A stretch of DNA of 30,387 nucleotides from JABZIP01 sp052173355 (lineage in GTDB: Bacteria; Bacillota; Clostridia; Peptostreptococcales; Anaerovoracaceae). The first letter of the stretch is position 1, and each line of letters begins with the position of its first letter. Made by a program: the position numbers and the translations under genes. Below, piece after piece: positions 16,117 to 24,542 of this stretch. The notes under the pieces were generated by a model. It searched no databases. It was not told where the DNA came from and was given only the letters and a program-made list of their open reading frames with translations. Location of the stretch: NCBI GenBank assembly GCA_052173355.1, contig JBQMYS010000009.1, positions 1-30,387 on the forward strand, given 5' to 3'.

Positions 16117-16957
16117 TTCCCTTGCCTCCTAACATCGAGTATATAGCTTGCAAACTTTGTGGGCGCTTCTTTTCTTCCGTTGTCGCTGTCAAAAGTAAAT
16201 TAAGTATAGTTTTTTCTACAGTTTTTAAATCGAGGAATCTGGAAAGTTTTCCGTCAATCGCCATAGATATTATTCCGGATTCCTCCGAAACTATTAGTGC
16301 CACAGCATCAGAATTTTCCGTAATACCTATACCCGCTCTATGCCTCGTTCCAAGCTCCTTGGAAAGTCCTTTATTTTGTGTTAACGGTAAAACACAGCCT
16401 GCTGCATAAATTCTGCCATTTTTAATTATTACCGCTCCATCGTGCAAAGGCGATCCCACATAAAATAAATTCCCCAATAGTTCTGTTGAAATTTCCGCAT
16501 CTATCAGAGTCCCGGTTTCTCCTATATCCGTAAGCGCCGTTTCCCTTTCAATCACTATCAAAGCACCTGTCTTATGTGCAGAAAAATCATCTATAGCTTT
16601 AACAAAAGCCGTTGAAATAGCTTTTGCTTTTTCCTTTTCTATTTGTGCAAACGGTGTAACCAGCTTGCCTCTACCCATATATTCAAGTCCACGCCTAAGT
16701 TCCGGCTGAAAAACTATTACAATAGCAACCGCTCCAAGGGTCATTGCTCCCCTAAGTATCCAATTTAATGTGTATAGATGGAATTTTTCCGAAAAAATTG
16801 CAACAAGAACCAAAACCAGCACTCCTTTAACAAGCTGTGCCGCTCTGGTTTCTCGTATAAATCCGAGCACCTTATATATTAAGAACGCTACTATTAGTAT
16901 ATCTATCGCATCTGCAATACTTATCCCTGACAGGATATTATTTATATAACTTTCCAT
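16103..16957 (-). CDS. cdaA: Diadenylate cyclase (c-di-AMP synthase)
   Basis: Condenses two ATP into c-di-AMP, the messenger that controls potassium and osmolyte balance and cell-wall integrity. The 284-residue protein has three N-terminal membrane helices (about residues 15-34, 43-56 and 69-84) and a cytosolic DAC domain. The domain holds both catalytic motifs: DGA (173-175, in LHDGAVIIKNG) and RHR (205-207, in GTRHRAGIGITE). It ends LQAIYSMLGGKGNAQE. It is the first gene of the operon, with the promoter at 16996-17024 and an AAGGTGAAGG site against the ATG. Order and overlap with cdaR, glmM and glmS match the conserved Firmicutes cluster. Confidence 0.96.
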   Translation of the reverse strand: MESYINNILSGISIADAIDILIVAFLIYKVLGFIRETRAAQLVKGVLVLVLVAIFSEKFHLYTLNWILRGAMTLGAVAIVIVFQPELRRGLEYMGRGKLVTPFAQIEKEKAKAISTAFVKAIDDFSAHKTGALIVIERETALTDIGETGTLIDAEISTELLGNLFYVGSPLHDGAVIIKNGRIYAAGCVLPLTQNKGLSKELGTRHRAGIGITENSDAVALIVSEESGIISMAIDGKLSRFLDLKTVEKTILNLLLTATTEEKKRPQSLQAIYSMLGGKGNAQE

Positions 16958-16995
16958 CCTTCACCTTGCTATTTTCATCCACTATATTCCACACT

Positions 16996-17024
16996 ATTTT
17001 ACACGAAAGCAAGCAGGTTTTCAA
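16996..17024 (-). promoter_or_regulatory. Promoter of the cdaA-cdaR-glmM-glmS-gerM-ahcY operon
   Basis: On the minus strand, TTGAAA (17024-17019), a 17-nt spacer and TAAAAT (17001-16996), 39 nt before cdaA. No other clear promoter or terminator was seen down to ahcY, and the largest gap is 45 nt (glmS to gerM), so all six genes may share it. Confidence 0.7.
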
Positions 17025-17063
17025 TACATTAAGAAAATTGTTATACAATTAAAAATTAAAATG

Positions 17064-17072
17064 TGATATACT
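17064..17072 (+). promoter_or_regulatory. Extended -10 promoter of the alarmone synthetase gene
   Basis: TGATATACT gives TGn plus TATACT, 33 nt upstream of the ATG. No good -35 lies 17 nt upstream (TACAAT at 17044-17049). It is divergent from the cdaA promoter, with the two -10 boxes about 65 nt apart. Confidence 0.55.
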
Positions 17073-17105
17073 ATACACATAATATGAAAAACGAGGGAGA
17101 ACGAA

Positions 17106-17816
17106 ATGTCAACATTGCCATATTTTCTATTGAATCCATATTTGGAACAAGCAAAAGAAAAAGCGCCCGATATAGACATGGAAGCTAAGCTGGCAGAGAT
17201 TTATAAGATTTATCCTGAAATCAAGAAAAATTATACTTGTGCCATAAGGGAAATCAGAACCAAATTACAAAATCTTGATGACGATTTTCAATTAAGACAC
17301 AAGCATAACCCGATTCACCATATGGATAGTAGGGTTAAAACAGCAGACAGCATACTCGAAAAATTGATAAGGAGAGGATTTTCTTTAGATATAGATAAAA
17401 TCAATGAAAGCCTTACAGATATTGCAGGCATACGCGTTATTTGCCCATATGTAGATGACATTTACACCATATCCAACTTACTAAAAGAACAGCCTGATGT
17501 GACTCTCCTGCGTGAATCCGACTATATCAAAAATCCAAAAGAAAACGGTTATAGAAGCTTCCATTTAATTGTTTCCGTACCGGTTTTTCTGGTTGATAAA
17601 AGTGTAGATATTCCTGTCGAAGTTCAAATACGCACTATCGCTATGGACTTTTGGGCCAGCCTTGAACACCAGCTGAGATACAAAGCCGCAGGCGAAATTC
17701 CGCAGTTCATAGCACAAGAGCTCAAAGAATGTGCAGAAAATATAACAAATTCCGATATGAAAATGCAAAAAATCCATAGCTTCCTTGAAGATATGGATAG
17801 ATTTGCACTAAAATAG
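17106..17816 (+). CDS. relQ: Small alarmone synthetase, RelQ/YjbM type
   Basis: Makes (p)ppGpp by transferring pyrophosphate from ATP to GTP or GDP. At 236 residues it has only the synthetase domain; the hydrolase, TGS and ACT domains of full-length Rel are absent. Signatures are LTDIAGIRVICPYVDDIY, the substrate-contacting ENGYRSFHLIV and EVQIRTIAMDFWASLEHQLRYK. The C-terminal helix is short, as in RelQ rather than RelP. Its ribosome binding site is GAGGGAG. It stands alone: cdaA diverges from it, and the MATE gene converges and ends 13 nt away. RelQ enzymes usually act as tetramers regulated by pppGpp; that is family knowledge. Confidence 0.9.
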   Translation: MSTLPYFLLNPYLEQAKEKAPDIDMEAKLAEIYKIYPEIKKNYTCAIREIRTKLQNLDDDFQLRHKHNPIHHMDSRVKTADSILEKLIRRGFSLDIDKINESLTDIAGIRVICPYVDDIYTISNLLKEQPDVTLLRESDYIKNPKENGYRSFHLIVSVPVFLVDKSVDIPVEVQIRTIAMDFWASLEHQLRYKAAGEIPQFIAQELKECAENITNSDMKMQKIHSFLEDMDRFALK

Positions 17817-17829
17817 ATTTAAAATTAAA

Positions 17830-19170
17830 TTATATTTCAATTTGTAGCCATATACCTTGCTTTATCCTATATCCGGTCAAAAACATCTTCATGGCTTCAT
17901 CTAAACACAAGGCAAGCCACATTCCGCTCAGCCCCAAATTAAATACAAACGCAAATATATATGCAGACGCAGGTCTTAACATTGCACTTACGAACATCGA
18001 GTAAATCGCGATAAATCTATTATCTCCGGCTCCTCTAAGTGTTCCTGCCGAAACCTGCCCGTATGTTTGAGGAATTATCAGCACTGCTATTATCAACATT
18101 ATTTTCATCCCCAGCATTACCCCCGCATTGTCATCCACAAGCAAGTTGAAAATAATTCCTCTGCCTGCTATAAAAAGCAATCCCACTATAAATGAAATTA
18201 TAAGACCTGAACGCTGTGCAACTTTGTTGTAAATTATAGCCATATCTTTGCGATTTTCTCCGATCATTCTTCCTGCAAATGACGAACTCGCCGTTCCCAT
18301 TCCAATTCCAAAGTAATAGTATAAATCCCAAATCAATATACAATAATGATGGATTCCCATCTGCATAGTTCCAAGCTCAGCAATCATTCTTGCAAATATG
18401 AACAATCCTACTCTTTCCCATAAATGTTCAAAAAATGAACTGCTGCCTATATTCAAAAGCGGTTTGATAAAATTTATATCAAATTTCAAAGTTCCTTTAC
18501 GAATATCTATATCGTTTTCACCGGTCAAAACAGAAGCCAGCAATATTAAAAAAATCACTACATTTCCTATAACAGTTGCTATCGCAGCACCTTCTATCTC
18601 AAGTCTAGGCATTCCGAATTTTCCAAAAATCAATGTGTAATTCAAAAAAACATTAAGAACATTGCCTATTATGTTTGCTTTCAAAACTATTTTCGTATTT
18701 CCAACTCCTACTTGCGCCGAAACCAAAGGTGCAAACATAACTCTAAAAAAACCGGATACCAATATCCACTTCAAATAAACTTCGGCGTATTCAATATAAT
18801 CTGGTTTTGCTCCTGAAAATAACAAAATTTCTTTACAAAAAACAAGTGATAATCCCAAAATTACAGTATACAAAAGAAATAACAAAAGTAGCGACTGTTT
18901 AATTGCGCTATTCATTGCCTCGACATTTTTTTCGCCCTTTCTCCTTGCAACTATAGCTGTTACCGCTACTCCAGCCGCCATTCCTATCATTTGAAATATC
19001 ATGCGCGGCTGGCTTGAAATACCTACTGCTGCAACTTGATTTAGCCCCAGCATCCCAATCATTGCTAAATCTGCCAGAAGCATCAAATTTAAAAACACAC
19101 CCTCCAAAGAAGCCGGCAATGCAACCTTCCAATATTCTTTATAAATCTTTTTATCCTCTGCTAAAATCAT
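17830..19170 (-). CDS. MATE family efflux transporter
   Basis: A 446-residue inner-membrane protein with about 12 hydrophobic segments in two similar halves, typical of MATE exporters driven by Na+ or H+ (for example ASLEGVFLNLMLLADLAMIGMLG at the start, then ISSQPRMIFQMIGMAAGVAVTAIVARRKGEKN). Its ATG lies 2 nt after the stop of the ATPase gene upstream and has no clear ribosome binding site, so translation probably depends on coupling to that gene. It is thus the last gene of the cobalamin-riboswitch operon. MATE proteins usually export drugs or organic cations; here the setting suggests a link with cobalt, a chelator or a corrinoid, which is inference. The gene ends 13 nt from relQ with no visible terminator. 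Confidence 0.88.
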   Translation of the reverse strand: MILAEDKKIYKEYWKVALPASLEGVFLNLMLLADLAMIGMLGLNQVAAVGISSQPRMIFQMIGMAAGVAVTAIVARRKGEKNVEAMNSAIKQSLLLLFLLYTVILGLSLVFCKEILLFSGAKPDYIEYAEVYLKWILVSGFFRVMFAPLVSAQVGVGNTKIVLKANIIGNVLNVFLNYTLIFGKFGMPRLEIEGAAIATVIGNVVIFLILLASVLTGENDIDIRKGTLKFDINFIKPLLNIGSSSFFEHLWERVGLFIFARMIAELGTMQMGIHHYCILIWDLYYYFGIGMGTASSSFAGRMIGENRKDMAIIYNKVAQRSGLIISFIVGLLFIAGRGIIFNLLVDDNAGVMLGMKIMLIIAVLIIPQTYGQVSAGTLRGAGDNRFIAIYSMFVSAMLRPASAYIFAFVFNLGLSGMWLALCLDEAMKMFLTGYRIKQGIWLQIEI

Positions 19171-19172
19171 TT

Positions 19173-19913
19173 TTATACCGTTATTACCGAATTGAAAAGT
19201 TGTTGAGTATATTCCGATTTAGCACTTGCTATATCCTTAACCTGCAATTCTTCCACAATTCGCCCTTCATTAAATATTATAATATTGTCCGAAATATATG
19301 TTGCCGCTTGAATGTCATGTGTTACAAACAGATATGCCATATCACATTCTTCTTTTATCCTTAAAAGCAAATCTAAAATTTTAACTTGAACAGAAACATC
19401 AAGCGAAGAAACCGCTTCATCCAATACCAGCAGTTTCGGCTTTGTTGAAATAGCCCTTGCAATACAAACTCTCTGTCCTTCTCCACCGGAAAGTTCGTGG
19501 GGATATTTAGACAAATACTCTTTTGGCAAATTTACTTTATAAAGCAACTCCGCAAGTACATCATCTTCAAAATTTAGGTTCAAAGCTTTGAGCGGTTCGG
19601 ATAAATTTTGGCGAACTGTCCTATTAGGATTCATGGATGCAAGATAATCTTGAAATACTGCGCTTATCACGCCTTTTCTGTTTTCTGCCTTCAAAATACT
19701 TTTGCCGTTTAGTAGGACCTCTCCGTTATCCGGTTTTTCTATACCGAGAACCATACGCATCAATGTTGACTTTCCGCTACCGCTTTCTCCTATAATGCTT
19801 TTACATTCCCTCTCTGACATTTTAAATGACACATCTTTCAATATATGTTGCTTCTTATTCGAAAATAATGCAGGCTCTTTGTATGATTTATTTACTTTTA
19901 TAACGTCAAGCAT
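19173..19913 (-). CDS. nikE: Nik/Dpp-type ABC transporter ATPase, second subunit
   Basis: A 246-residue ATP-hydrolysing subunit on the cytosolic face of the importer. It shows Walker A GESGSGKST, the Q-loop in SAVFQDYLASMNP, the ABC signature LSGGEGQR, Walker B LLVLDEAVSSLDV and switch His in FVTHD. It matches the NikE/DppF half of the ATPase pair. I chose the ATG at 19913 because GGGGGAGG lies 6 nt upstream; the frame extends to 19952 but that part has no site. The start overlaps the nikD stop by 8 nt, and the MATE gene follows after 2 nt. Cargo is discussed under nikA. Confidence 0.9.
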   Translation of the reverse strand: MLDVIKVNKSYKEPALFSNKKQHILKDVSFKMSERECKSIIGESGSGKSTLMRMVLGIEKPDNGEVLLNGKSILKAENRKGVISAVFQDYLASMNPNRTVRQNLSEPLKALNLNFEDDVLAELLYKVNLPKEYLSKYPHELSGGEGQRVCIARAISTKPKLLVLDEAVSSLDVSVQVKILDLLLRIKEECDMAYLFVTHDIQAATYISDNIIIFNEGRIVEELQVKDIASAKSEYTQQLFNSVITV

Positions 19914-20733
19914 TGCAAACCTCCCCCATGAGAGTTTTATATCTGTTGCCAAGTTCAGATCTCAGTCCTATCAGATATTTTGCGTACTCGCTTTTGGGAT
20001 TTTCGAAAATATCTTCCGTTTCCCCTTCTTCGACCTTTTCACCATTTTTCATTAAAATTACATAATCTGCCAATTTTCGTACTACTCCCAAATCATGTGA
20101 TATGAAAATCATGGTATTGTGCAATTCCTCCCTTAGCCTTATAAATTCTTTGACTATTTCAAATTGTGTTATAATATCAAGCGCTGTTGTAGGCTCATCA
20201 GCTATTATTATCTTTGGCTGTAATGCTATCGATATGGCAATCATGGCTCTTTGAAGCATCCCGCCGGAAAGTTGATGCGGATACTTTTTTAACATATCGG
20301 CGGGCCTTTTTATATTCACATTTTCAAGCGATTTAATCGCGATAGCTTGCGCTTCTTGCTTTGTTTTAATTCCATTTTCCATAAGTATCTCAACAAACAC
20401 AGATTCTATTGTAGATGTAGGATCAAACGCACTCATACCGTCTTGAAATATCATAAATATCTCTTTACCTCGTATTTTACATAAATCTTTTCCCTCTTTA
20501 TCTAGTATGTTCTCTCCTTGAAACAAAATTTGTCCTGAACATTTTATCCAAGCTTTGTGCAAACCGACTATTGATTTTACAGTCATAGATTTTCCGCTTC
20601 CGCTTTCACCTACTATTGCTATACACTTCTTCGCAGGTACATTAAAACTCAGTTTATCAATTATAGCATCGCCATCTCTAATATCTATTATCGACAAGTC
20701 TTTTACTTCTAAAATATTATCAATGCTATGCAT
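19906..20733 (-). CDS. nikD: Nik/Dpp-type ABC transporter ATPase, first subunit
   Basis: A 275-residue ATPase that pairs with the next gene product. It has Walker A GESGSGKSM, Q-loop MIFQDGMSAFDP, signature LSGGMLQRAMIA, Walker B IIIADEPTTALD and switch His in FISHD. Signature and C-terminal end fit the NikD/DppD half. The Arg after LSGGMLQ is present and nothing needed for ATP hydrolysis is missing. It overlaps nikC by 8 nt and nikE by 8 nt, a sign of tight coupling in the operon. Confidence 0.9.
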   Translation of the reverse strand: MHSIDNILEVKDLSIIDIRDGDAIIDKLSFNVPAKKCIAIVGESGSGKSMTVKSIVGLHKAWIKCSGQILFQGENILDKEGKDLCKIRGKEIFMIFQDGMSAFDPTSTIESVFVEILMENGIKTKQEAQAIAIKSLENVNIKRPADMLKKYPHQLSGGMLQRAMIAISIALQPKIIIADEPTTALDIITQFEIVKEFIRLREELHNTMIFISHDLGVVRKLADYVILMKNGEKVEEGETEDIFENPKSEYAKYLIGLRSELGNRYKTLMGEVCNA

Positions 20734-21598
20734 TTGCCTCTCCTTTCATACCTTTCATAAGCTTTTTAATACTAACTTTACTTATGTATTTCGAATCCAT
20801 TTTATTCCTAAGTGCATCCCCTAAAAATGAAAATGTAAGACAAACTGCAACAATAGCTATTGCCGGCGGAACTATTTGAAATGGATGCAATAACATTACA
20901 GACTTAGCTTCACTCAACATCATCCCCCATTCAGCATTCGGAGCTTCGATTCCCAAGCCCAAAAATGAAAATGCGGACACCGCCAATATCATTGAACACA
21001 TATTATTACTTGCAATTACAGACACATCAGGCAACACAGATGGTAAAATATGTGAAAAAATTATACTTTCAGACTTGCACCCCGTAGCTTTAGCAAATTG
21101 AATATATCCGCTATCGGTATATTTTAAAACAGAAGCACGAAATACACGAGCAAACCACGTCCATCTTAGAAATGTCATAGTCAGCAATATTGTAAGCATT
21201 CCTCGCCCGAATATGCCGACACTCGCAAGTACCATAGCATCTGAAGGAAACGATAGCATCACATCACAAATTCGCATCAAAATTTCATCCACTTTACCTT
21301 TAAAATATCCGGCTGTAACCCCAACTAACAGTCCTATACTTATCGTACAAATCATGGAGCACATAACCAAAATTACACTTGGTCTGATACCATAAATCAA
21401 TCTTGAAAATATACATCTGCCTAAGTGGTCATTTCCAAACGGGTATGAGAACGATGGATGCGCATATTTTAAAACGGCATTTATTTTATTCGGATCGTTT
21501 GGGGCTATTACAGGTGCAAAAATTCCTAAAATTACCACACATATAATTACAATCCCCAAAATTTTTATCGTACTATCTTGTTGAGTTTTCGCACACAT
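20726..21598 (-). CDS. nikC: Nik/Dpp-type ABC transporter permease C
   Basis: A 290-residue inner-membrane permease. After the first helix (ILGIVIICVVILGIFAPVIA) comes the family phrase PFGNDHLGRCIFSRLIYGIRPSV, then five further helices. The cytosolic EAA-type loop that docks on the ATPases contains the phrase ATGCKSESIIFSHILPSV. It ends in a basic tail. The frame begins with TTG at 21604, but GGAGG is only 2 nt from that; the ATG at 21598 has 8 nt spacing and is the start. It begins just after the nikB stop and runs 8 nt into nikD. Confidence 0.9.
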   Translation of the reverse strand: MCAKTQQDSTIKILGIVIICVVILGIFAPVIAPNDPNKINAVLKYAHPSFSYPFGNDHLGRCIFSRLIYGIRPSVILVMCSMICTISIGLLVGVTAGYFKGKVDEILMRICDVMLSFPSDAMVLASVGIFGRGMLTILLTMTFLRWTWFARVFRASVLKYTDSGYIQFAKATGCKSESIIFSHILPSVLPDVSVIASNNMCSMILAVSAFSFLGLGIEAPNAEWGMMLSEAKSVMLLHPFQIVPPAIAIVAVCLTFSFLGDALRNKMDSKYISKVSIKKLMKGMKGEANA

Positions 21599-21600
21599 TC

Positions 21601-22530
21601 TCAATTCCTCCTCAATTTTGGATTCATAAATGCGTTCACTATATCCGCTATAATATTAAATACACAATAAAACAACGCTATCAAAAGTATATATGCCTGG
21701 ATAATCGGAATGTCCCTACAAAAAATCGAACTTACACAAAGTCTTCCCAATCCCGGCCAAGCAAAAACATTTTCAATTACAACAGTCCCTGCAATCATAC
21801 CGGGTATAGCAAGTGAAAAGGCGGCAACTGCCGTTTGTAGCGAATTTTTCAAAATATGCTTAACAATCTTTGATTCTCTTACCCCTGATGCTCTCAAAAA
21901 ATATACATAGTTTTCATTCATATTTTCAATCATTGAATTTCTTATAAGTCTAAAATAAAACCCGCAATATCCCATAGCTAAAGCCATTACCGGCATTATA
22001 AAGTTTTTATAATTTCCTACTCCGCTTGTCGGCAATATGCCAAGCTTCACCGCAAAAAACCACATACAGACTATCCCGACTAAATACGCAGGAACATTCG
22101 AGACTGTAAACATTATTCCTCTTACCAGTTTATCAAAAAAACTTCCTTCAAAAATCGCACACAAAACCCCGAGTAACATAGAAACAATCACAGTCGTTAC
22201 TATCAACACAAGCGCAAGTTTCAATGTGTACCCAAATGCTCTCAATATGAGTTTACTAACATCCTGCCTATTTACAAACGATTTTCCAAATTCAAGCCTT
22301 ACAGCATCTTTTAACCAATTTTTATATCTTTCCAATAAAGGTTTATCAAATCCATATTCTTCGTTTGTCTTTTCTATAAGTTCTTCTGTTATTAACGGGA
22401 CTCCTTGTGCTTCTAAAATTATTTCTGCCGGTGTATCGGTTGATGCATTTACCACCATAAAAGCTATAAATGAAACCAAAAAAAACATAGGTATAAGGAA
22501 AAGCAATCGTTTAACAACATATTCTTTCAT
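21601..22530 (-). CDS. nikB: Nik/Dpp-type ABC transporter permease B
   Basis: A 309-residue inner-membrane permease with six hydrophobic segments. It opens MKEYVVKRLLFLIPMFFLVSF and carries the conserved coupling stretch RASGVRESKIVKHILKNSLQTAV followed by AGTVVIENVFAWPGLGRL, both typical of NikB/DppB. The start at 22530 (ATG) has a modest GAGG 11 nt upstream; the frame could start at a TTG at 22539. A hairpin at 22565-22589 lies between nikA and this gene and may reduce its expression relative to the binding protein. Confidence 0.9.
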   Translation of the reverse strand: MKEYVVKRLLFLIPMFFLVSFIAFMVVNASTDTPAEIILEAQGVPLITEELIEKTNEEYGFDKPLLERYKNWLKDAVRLEFGKSFVNRQDVSKLILRAFGYTLKLALVLIVTTVIVSMLLGVLCAIFEGSFFDKLVRGIMFTVSNVPAYLVGIVCMWFFAVKLGILPTSGVGNYKNFIMPVMALAMGYCGFYFRLIRNSMIENMNENYVYFLRASGVRESKIVKHILKNSLQTAVAAFSLAIPGMIAGTVVIENVFAWPGLGRLCVSSIFCRDIPIIQAYILLIALFYCVFNIIADIVNAFMNPKLRRN

Positions 22531-22564
22531 ATTTTGCAAAGCCTCATTTATCTTACAATTTAGA

Positions 22565-22589
22565 AAGGCTCTAATAGTTTTAGAGCCTT
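22565..22589 (-). terminator. Intra-operon hairpin between nikA and nikB
   Basis: A perfect 9-bp stem AAGGCTCTA / TAGAGCCTT with a 7-nt loop. It is read on the minus strand just after nikA and is followed by TTTCT, a weak U-run. It could be a partial terminator or an mRNA-stabilising hairpin that makes the binding protein more abundant than the permeases. That effect is inferred. Confidence 0.55.
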
Positions 22590-22611
22590 ATCTTTAACAA
22601 AATTATTTTAA

Positions 22612-24228
22612 CTAATAAGAATAATTCTCAAAAGGAATCTCGTATTGAATTTGTCTAAAGCTTACATTCTTAAGATCTTTTTCAGCAACGATAACCGACC
22701 TTGAATATGAAAGCGGTATGAACGGACAATCTTCATGTAATGATGTAAGTATTAACGCATAATATTGTGCAATAGCCGCTTTGTCCGTACTTGTAAGTGC
22801 TTTTTCTATCAATTCGCGATTCTTTTCATAATCAGGCAAATTCTGTGCTGCCGTTTCATAAGATCTTGAATACATCGCCGTTATAGTGCTTACCGGTTCA
22901 TACGGCATCCCCCATGAATTGTCCGCAAACAAATCGTACTGCCCTGTTGTGCGTAAATTCATAAACGAATTATCATCTGCAGGTACAGGCTTTAATTCAA
23001 TACCTACGTCTTTCAAATTAGATTGAATGTATTCACAAAGTGCTTTGTTGATTTCTTTGCTTCCATTGTAAACCATCTCTAAAGTAAGTGTTTTTCCGTC
23101 TTTTACATATAGTTCTTTATCTTCATCATATTTCCATCCCGATGATTCAATCAGCCTTCTGGCATTTGCAACATCATATTCTCTTTTTTCTAATGATATG
23201 TCGCAATACGGTACATGCTTATTGTGAAGTACATATGCCGGTACTTCCAATCCGCCAAATACGACATTACACATCTCTTTTCTATTTATAGCTTGCCATA
23301 CTGCTTTTTTAATATTTTTATCCGAGATAATTCGAGCAGGATTTGAATTTGCAATCAAAAATCTGGTCGATTTTTCTCCACTATATTTTACTTGGAATTT
23401 TTTGTCCTCGGAGAGTGCTTTCAACGCCTCTGCGTTTATCATCCCTGCCGTATTAGGAGCAAACATGAAATTGATTTCTCCATTTTGCATGGCAAGAAGC
23501 GGTGTTTCTCCGGCAGGCATAACCTTAAACGTTACCTTTTTAATTGCAGGCGCTCCGCCCCAATAATCTTCATTCGCTGTGAATACCGCATATTGACCGT
23601 CAACGTGCTCGGAAAGTATATATGCTCCCGTTCCTATAGGCGCGGTAATGCCGTCTTTTGTTTCCCCGTCTACAAATACTTTCGGTGACATCATTCTGTA
23701 AGGTCTTGTAAGCGCAAATTCCGAAAGAGCAGGATAATAGGCTTCTGATAATGTGACTTTTACAGTATATTCATCAATAACATCACATCCTGTAATTTTA
23801 CTGCAAAGTGCAAGCCATTTATGACGTTCCTTATTATTTTGTACTGCCAATATATTAAGTTTTACCGCCTCTGCATTAAACGGTTCTCCGTCTGTGAACT
23901 TTACATCTTTTCTAAGATGAAATACATATTCTTTTCCATCTTCCGAAATTTCCCACTTTTCAGCAAGTCCGGGTGTAATTCCCTCATCTGTGGTATTCAC
24001 AAGTGCCTCAAAAACCATGGCTTGCGCCGACATATCGCCATCATATAAATGAACATTTATATCGTTTATATCCTTTGATACCGGCATTGTCAGTTCATTT
24101 TTAACTTGATCGTTAGGTTCTAACTCATTGCTTTTGTCACCACAGCCTGCAAGACATAGTGAAATTGCAAGTATCATAGCCAAAACAATTATCAGTTTTT
24201 TCGATACGTACTTTTTTGCTTTTACCAT
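22612..24228 (-). CDS. nikA: NikA-like metal/peptide ABC transporter binding lipoprotein
   Basis: A 538-residue exported lipoprotein that delivers cargo to the permeases. Signal peptide and lipobox LCLAGC give Cys29 as lipid anchor. It is an SBP_bac_5 (cluster C) protein and aligns by eye with E. coli NikA over most of its length: HLYDGDMSAQAMVFEALV, WEISEDGKEYVFHLR, RPYRMMSPKVF, APIGTGAYIL and the end IPLSYSRSVIV...YEIPFENY. At the site equivalent to NikA His416, a metal ligand, the sequence is WGMPYEPV (Val446), so that ligand is lost while the RPxR arginines stay. The cobalamin riboswitch upstream suggests cobalt or a cobalt complex. GAGGAGG supports the ATG at 24228; the frame extends to 24258. 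Confidence 0.88.
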   Translation of the reverse strand: MVKAKKYVSKKLIIVLAMILAISLCLAGCGDKSNELEPNDQVKNELTMPVSKDINDINVHLYDGDMSAQAMVFEALVNTTDEGITPGLAEKWEISEDGKEYVFHLRKDVKFTDGEPFNAEAVKLNILAVQNNKERHKWLALCSKITGCDVIDEYTVKVTLSEAYYPALSEFALTRPYRMMSPKVFVDGETKDGITAPIGTGAYILSEHVDGQYAVFTANEDYWGGAPAIKKVTFKVMPAGETPLLAMQNGEINFMFAPNTAGMINAEALKALSEDKKFQVKYSGEKSTRFLIANSNPARIISDKNIKKAVWQAINRKEMCNVVFGGLEVPAYVLHNKHVPYCDISLEKREYDVANARRLIESSGWKYDEDKELYVKDGKTLTLEMVYNGSKEINKALCEYIQSNLKDVGIELKPVPADDNSFMNLRTTGQYDLFADNSWGMPYEPVSTITAMYSRSYETAAQNLPDYEKNRELIEKALTSTDKAAIAQYYALILTSLHEDCPFIPLSYSRSVIVAEKDLKNVSFRQIQYEIPFENYSY

Positions 24229-24260
24229 TTTTCCTCCTCTTTTCACCTGCTCCCTCATAA

Positions 24261-24313
24261 GAAAAACCGCACTCGCGGCAGACTTTGAAATTCATTGCGC
24301 CAAAAGTACGGTT
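24261..24313 (-). terminator. Riboswitch expression platform: terminator hairpin
   Basis: Read on the minus strand, AACCGTAC (24313-24306) can pair with GTGCGGTT (24272-24265), with one G-U pair, and runs into TTTTTC. A shorter CCGC-GAGT-GCGG hairpin sits at its 3' side. It lies between the cobalamin aptamer and nikA, as expected for transcription attenuation. A competing pair ATTGCG (24333-24328) / CGCAAT (24299-24294) encloses the 5' arm in its loop and could act as antiterminator. Confidence 0.65.
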
Positions 24314-24365
24314 GAATATCTTGACATCGCAATCATCCTGTGCCTCGAGATGTTGTAATTCCGAT

Positions 24366-24520
24366 AAATGTAGGTCTTCTGACTTATGATATACACTTTT
24401 CGCCTTCCCAACAAATATTCGTCAGTGGCTTATGAAAAGCAACTCAAACACAGCGACGGGCTCGTTCCGGAATCTTACCGGCTTCCCTCTTAGCCTAAAA
24501 ATAGGACATTAACGGTGAAT
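24366..24520 (-). ncRNA. Cobalamin riboswitch aptamer
   Basis: Read on the minus strand, the conserved elements occur in order: GAGGGAAGCCGGT, AAGATTCCGGAACGAGCCCG, CGCTGTG, the B12 box GCCACTG (24429-24423), GGGAAGG and the 3' element AAGTCAGAAGACCTAC. These match the core of the cobalamin riboswitch class. It lies in the roughly 310-nt leader of the NikABCDE-type operon, with a terminator downstream, so high cobalamin should switch the transporter and the MATE gene off. Edges are approximate. The 391 bases between nikA and thrC hold only this leader and its promoter. Confidence 0.95.
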
Positions 24521-24542
24521 ATTAAATTATTTTTACAAGTTC

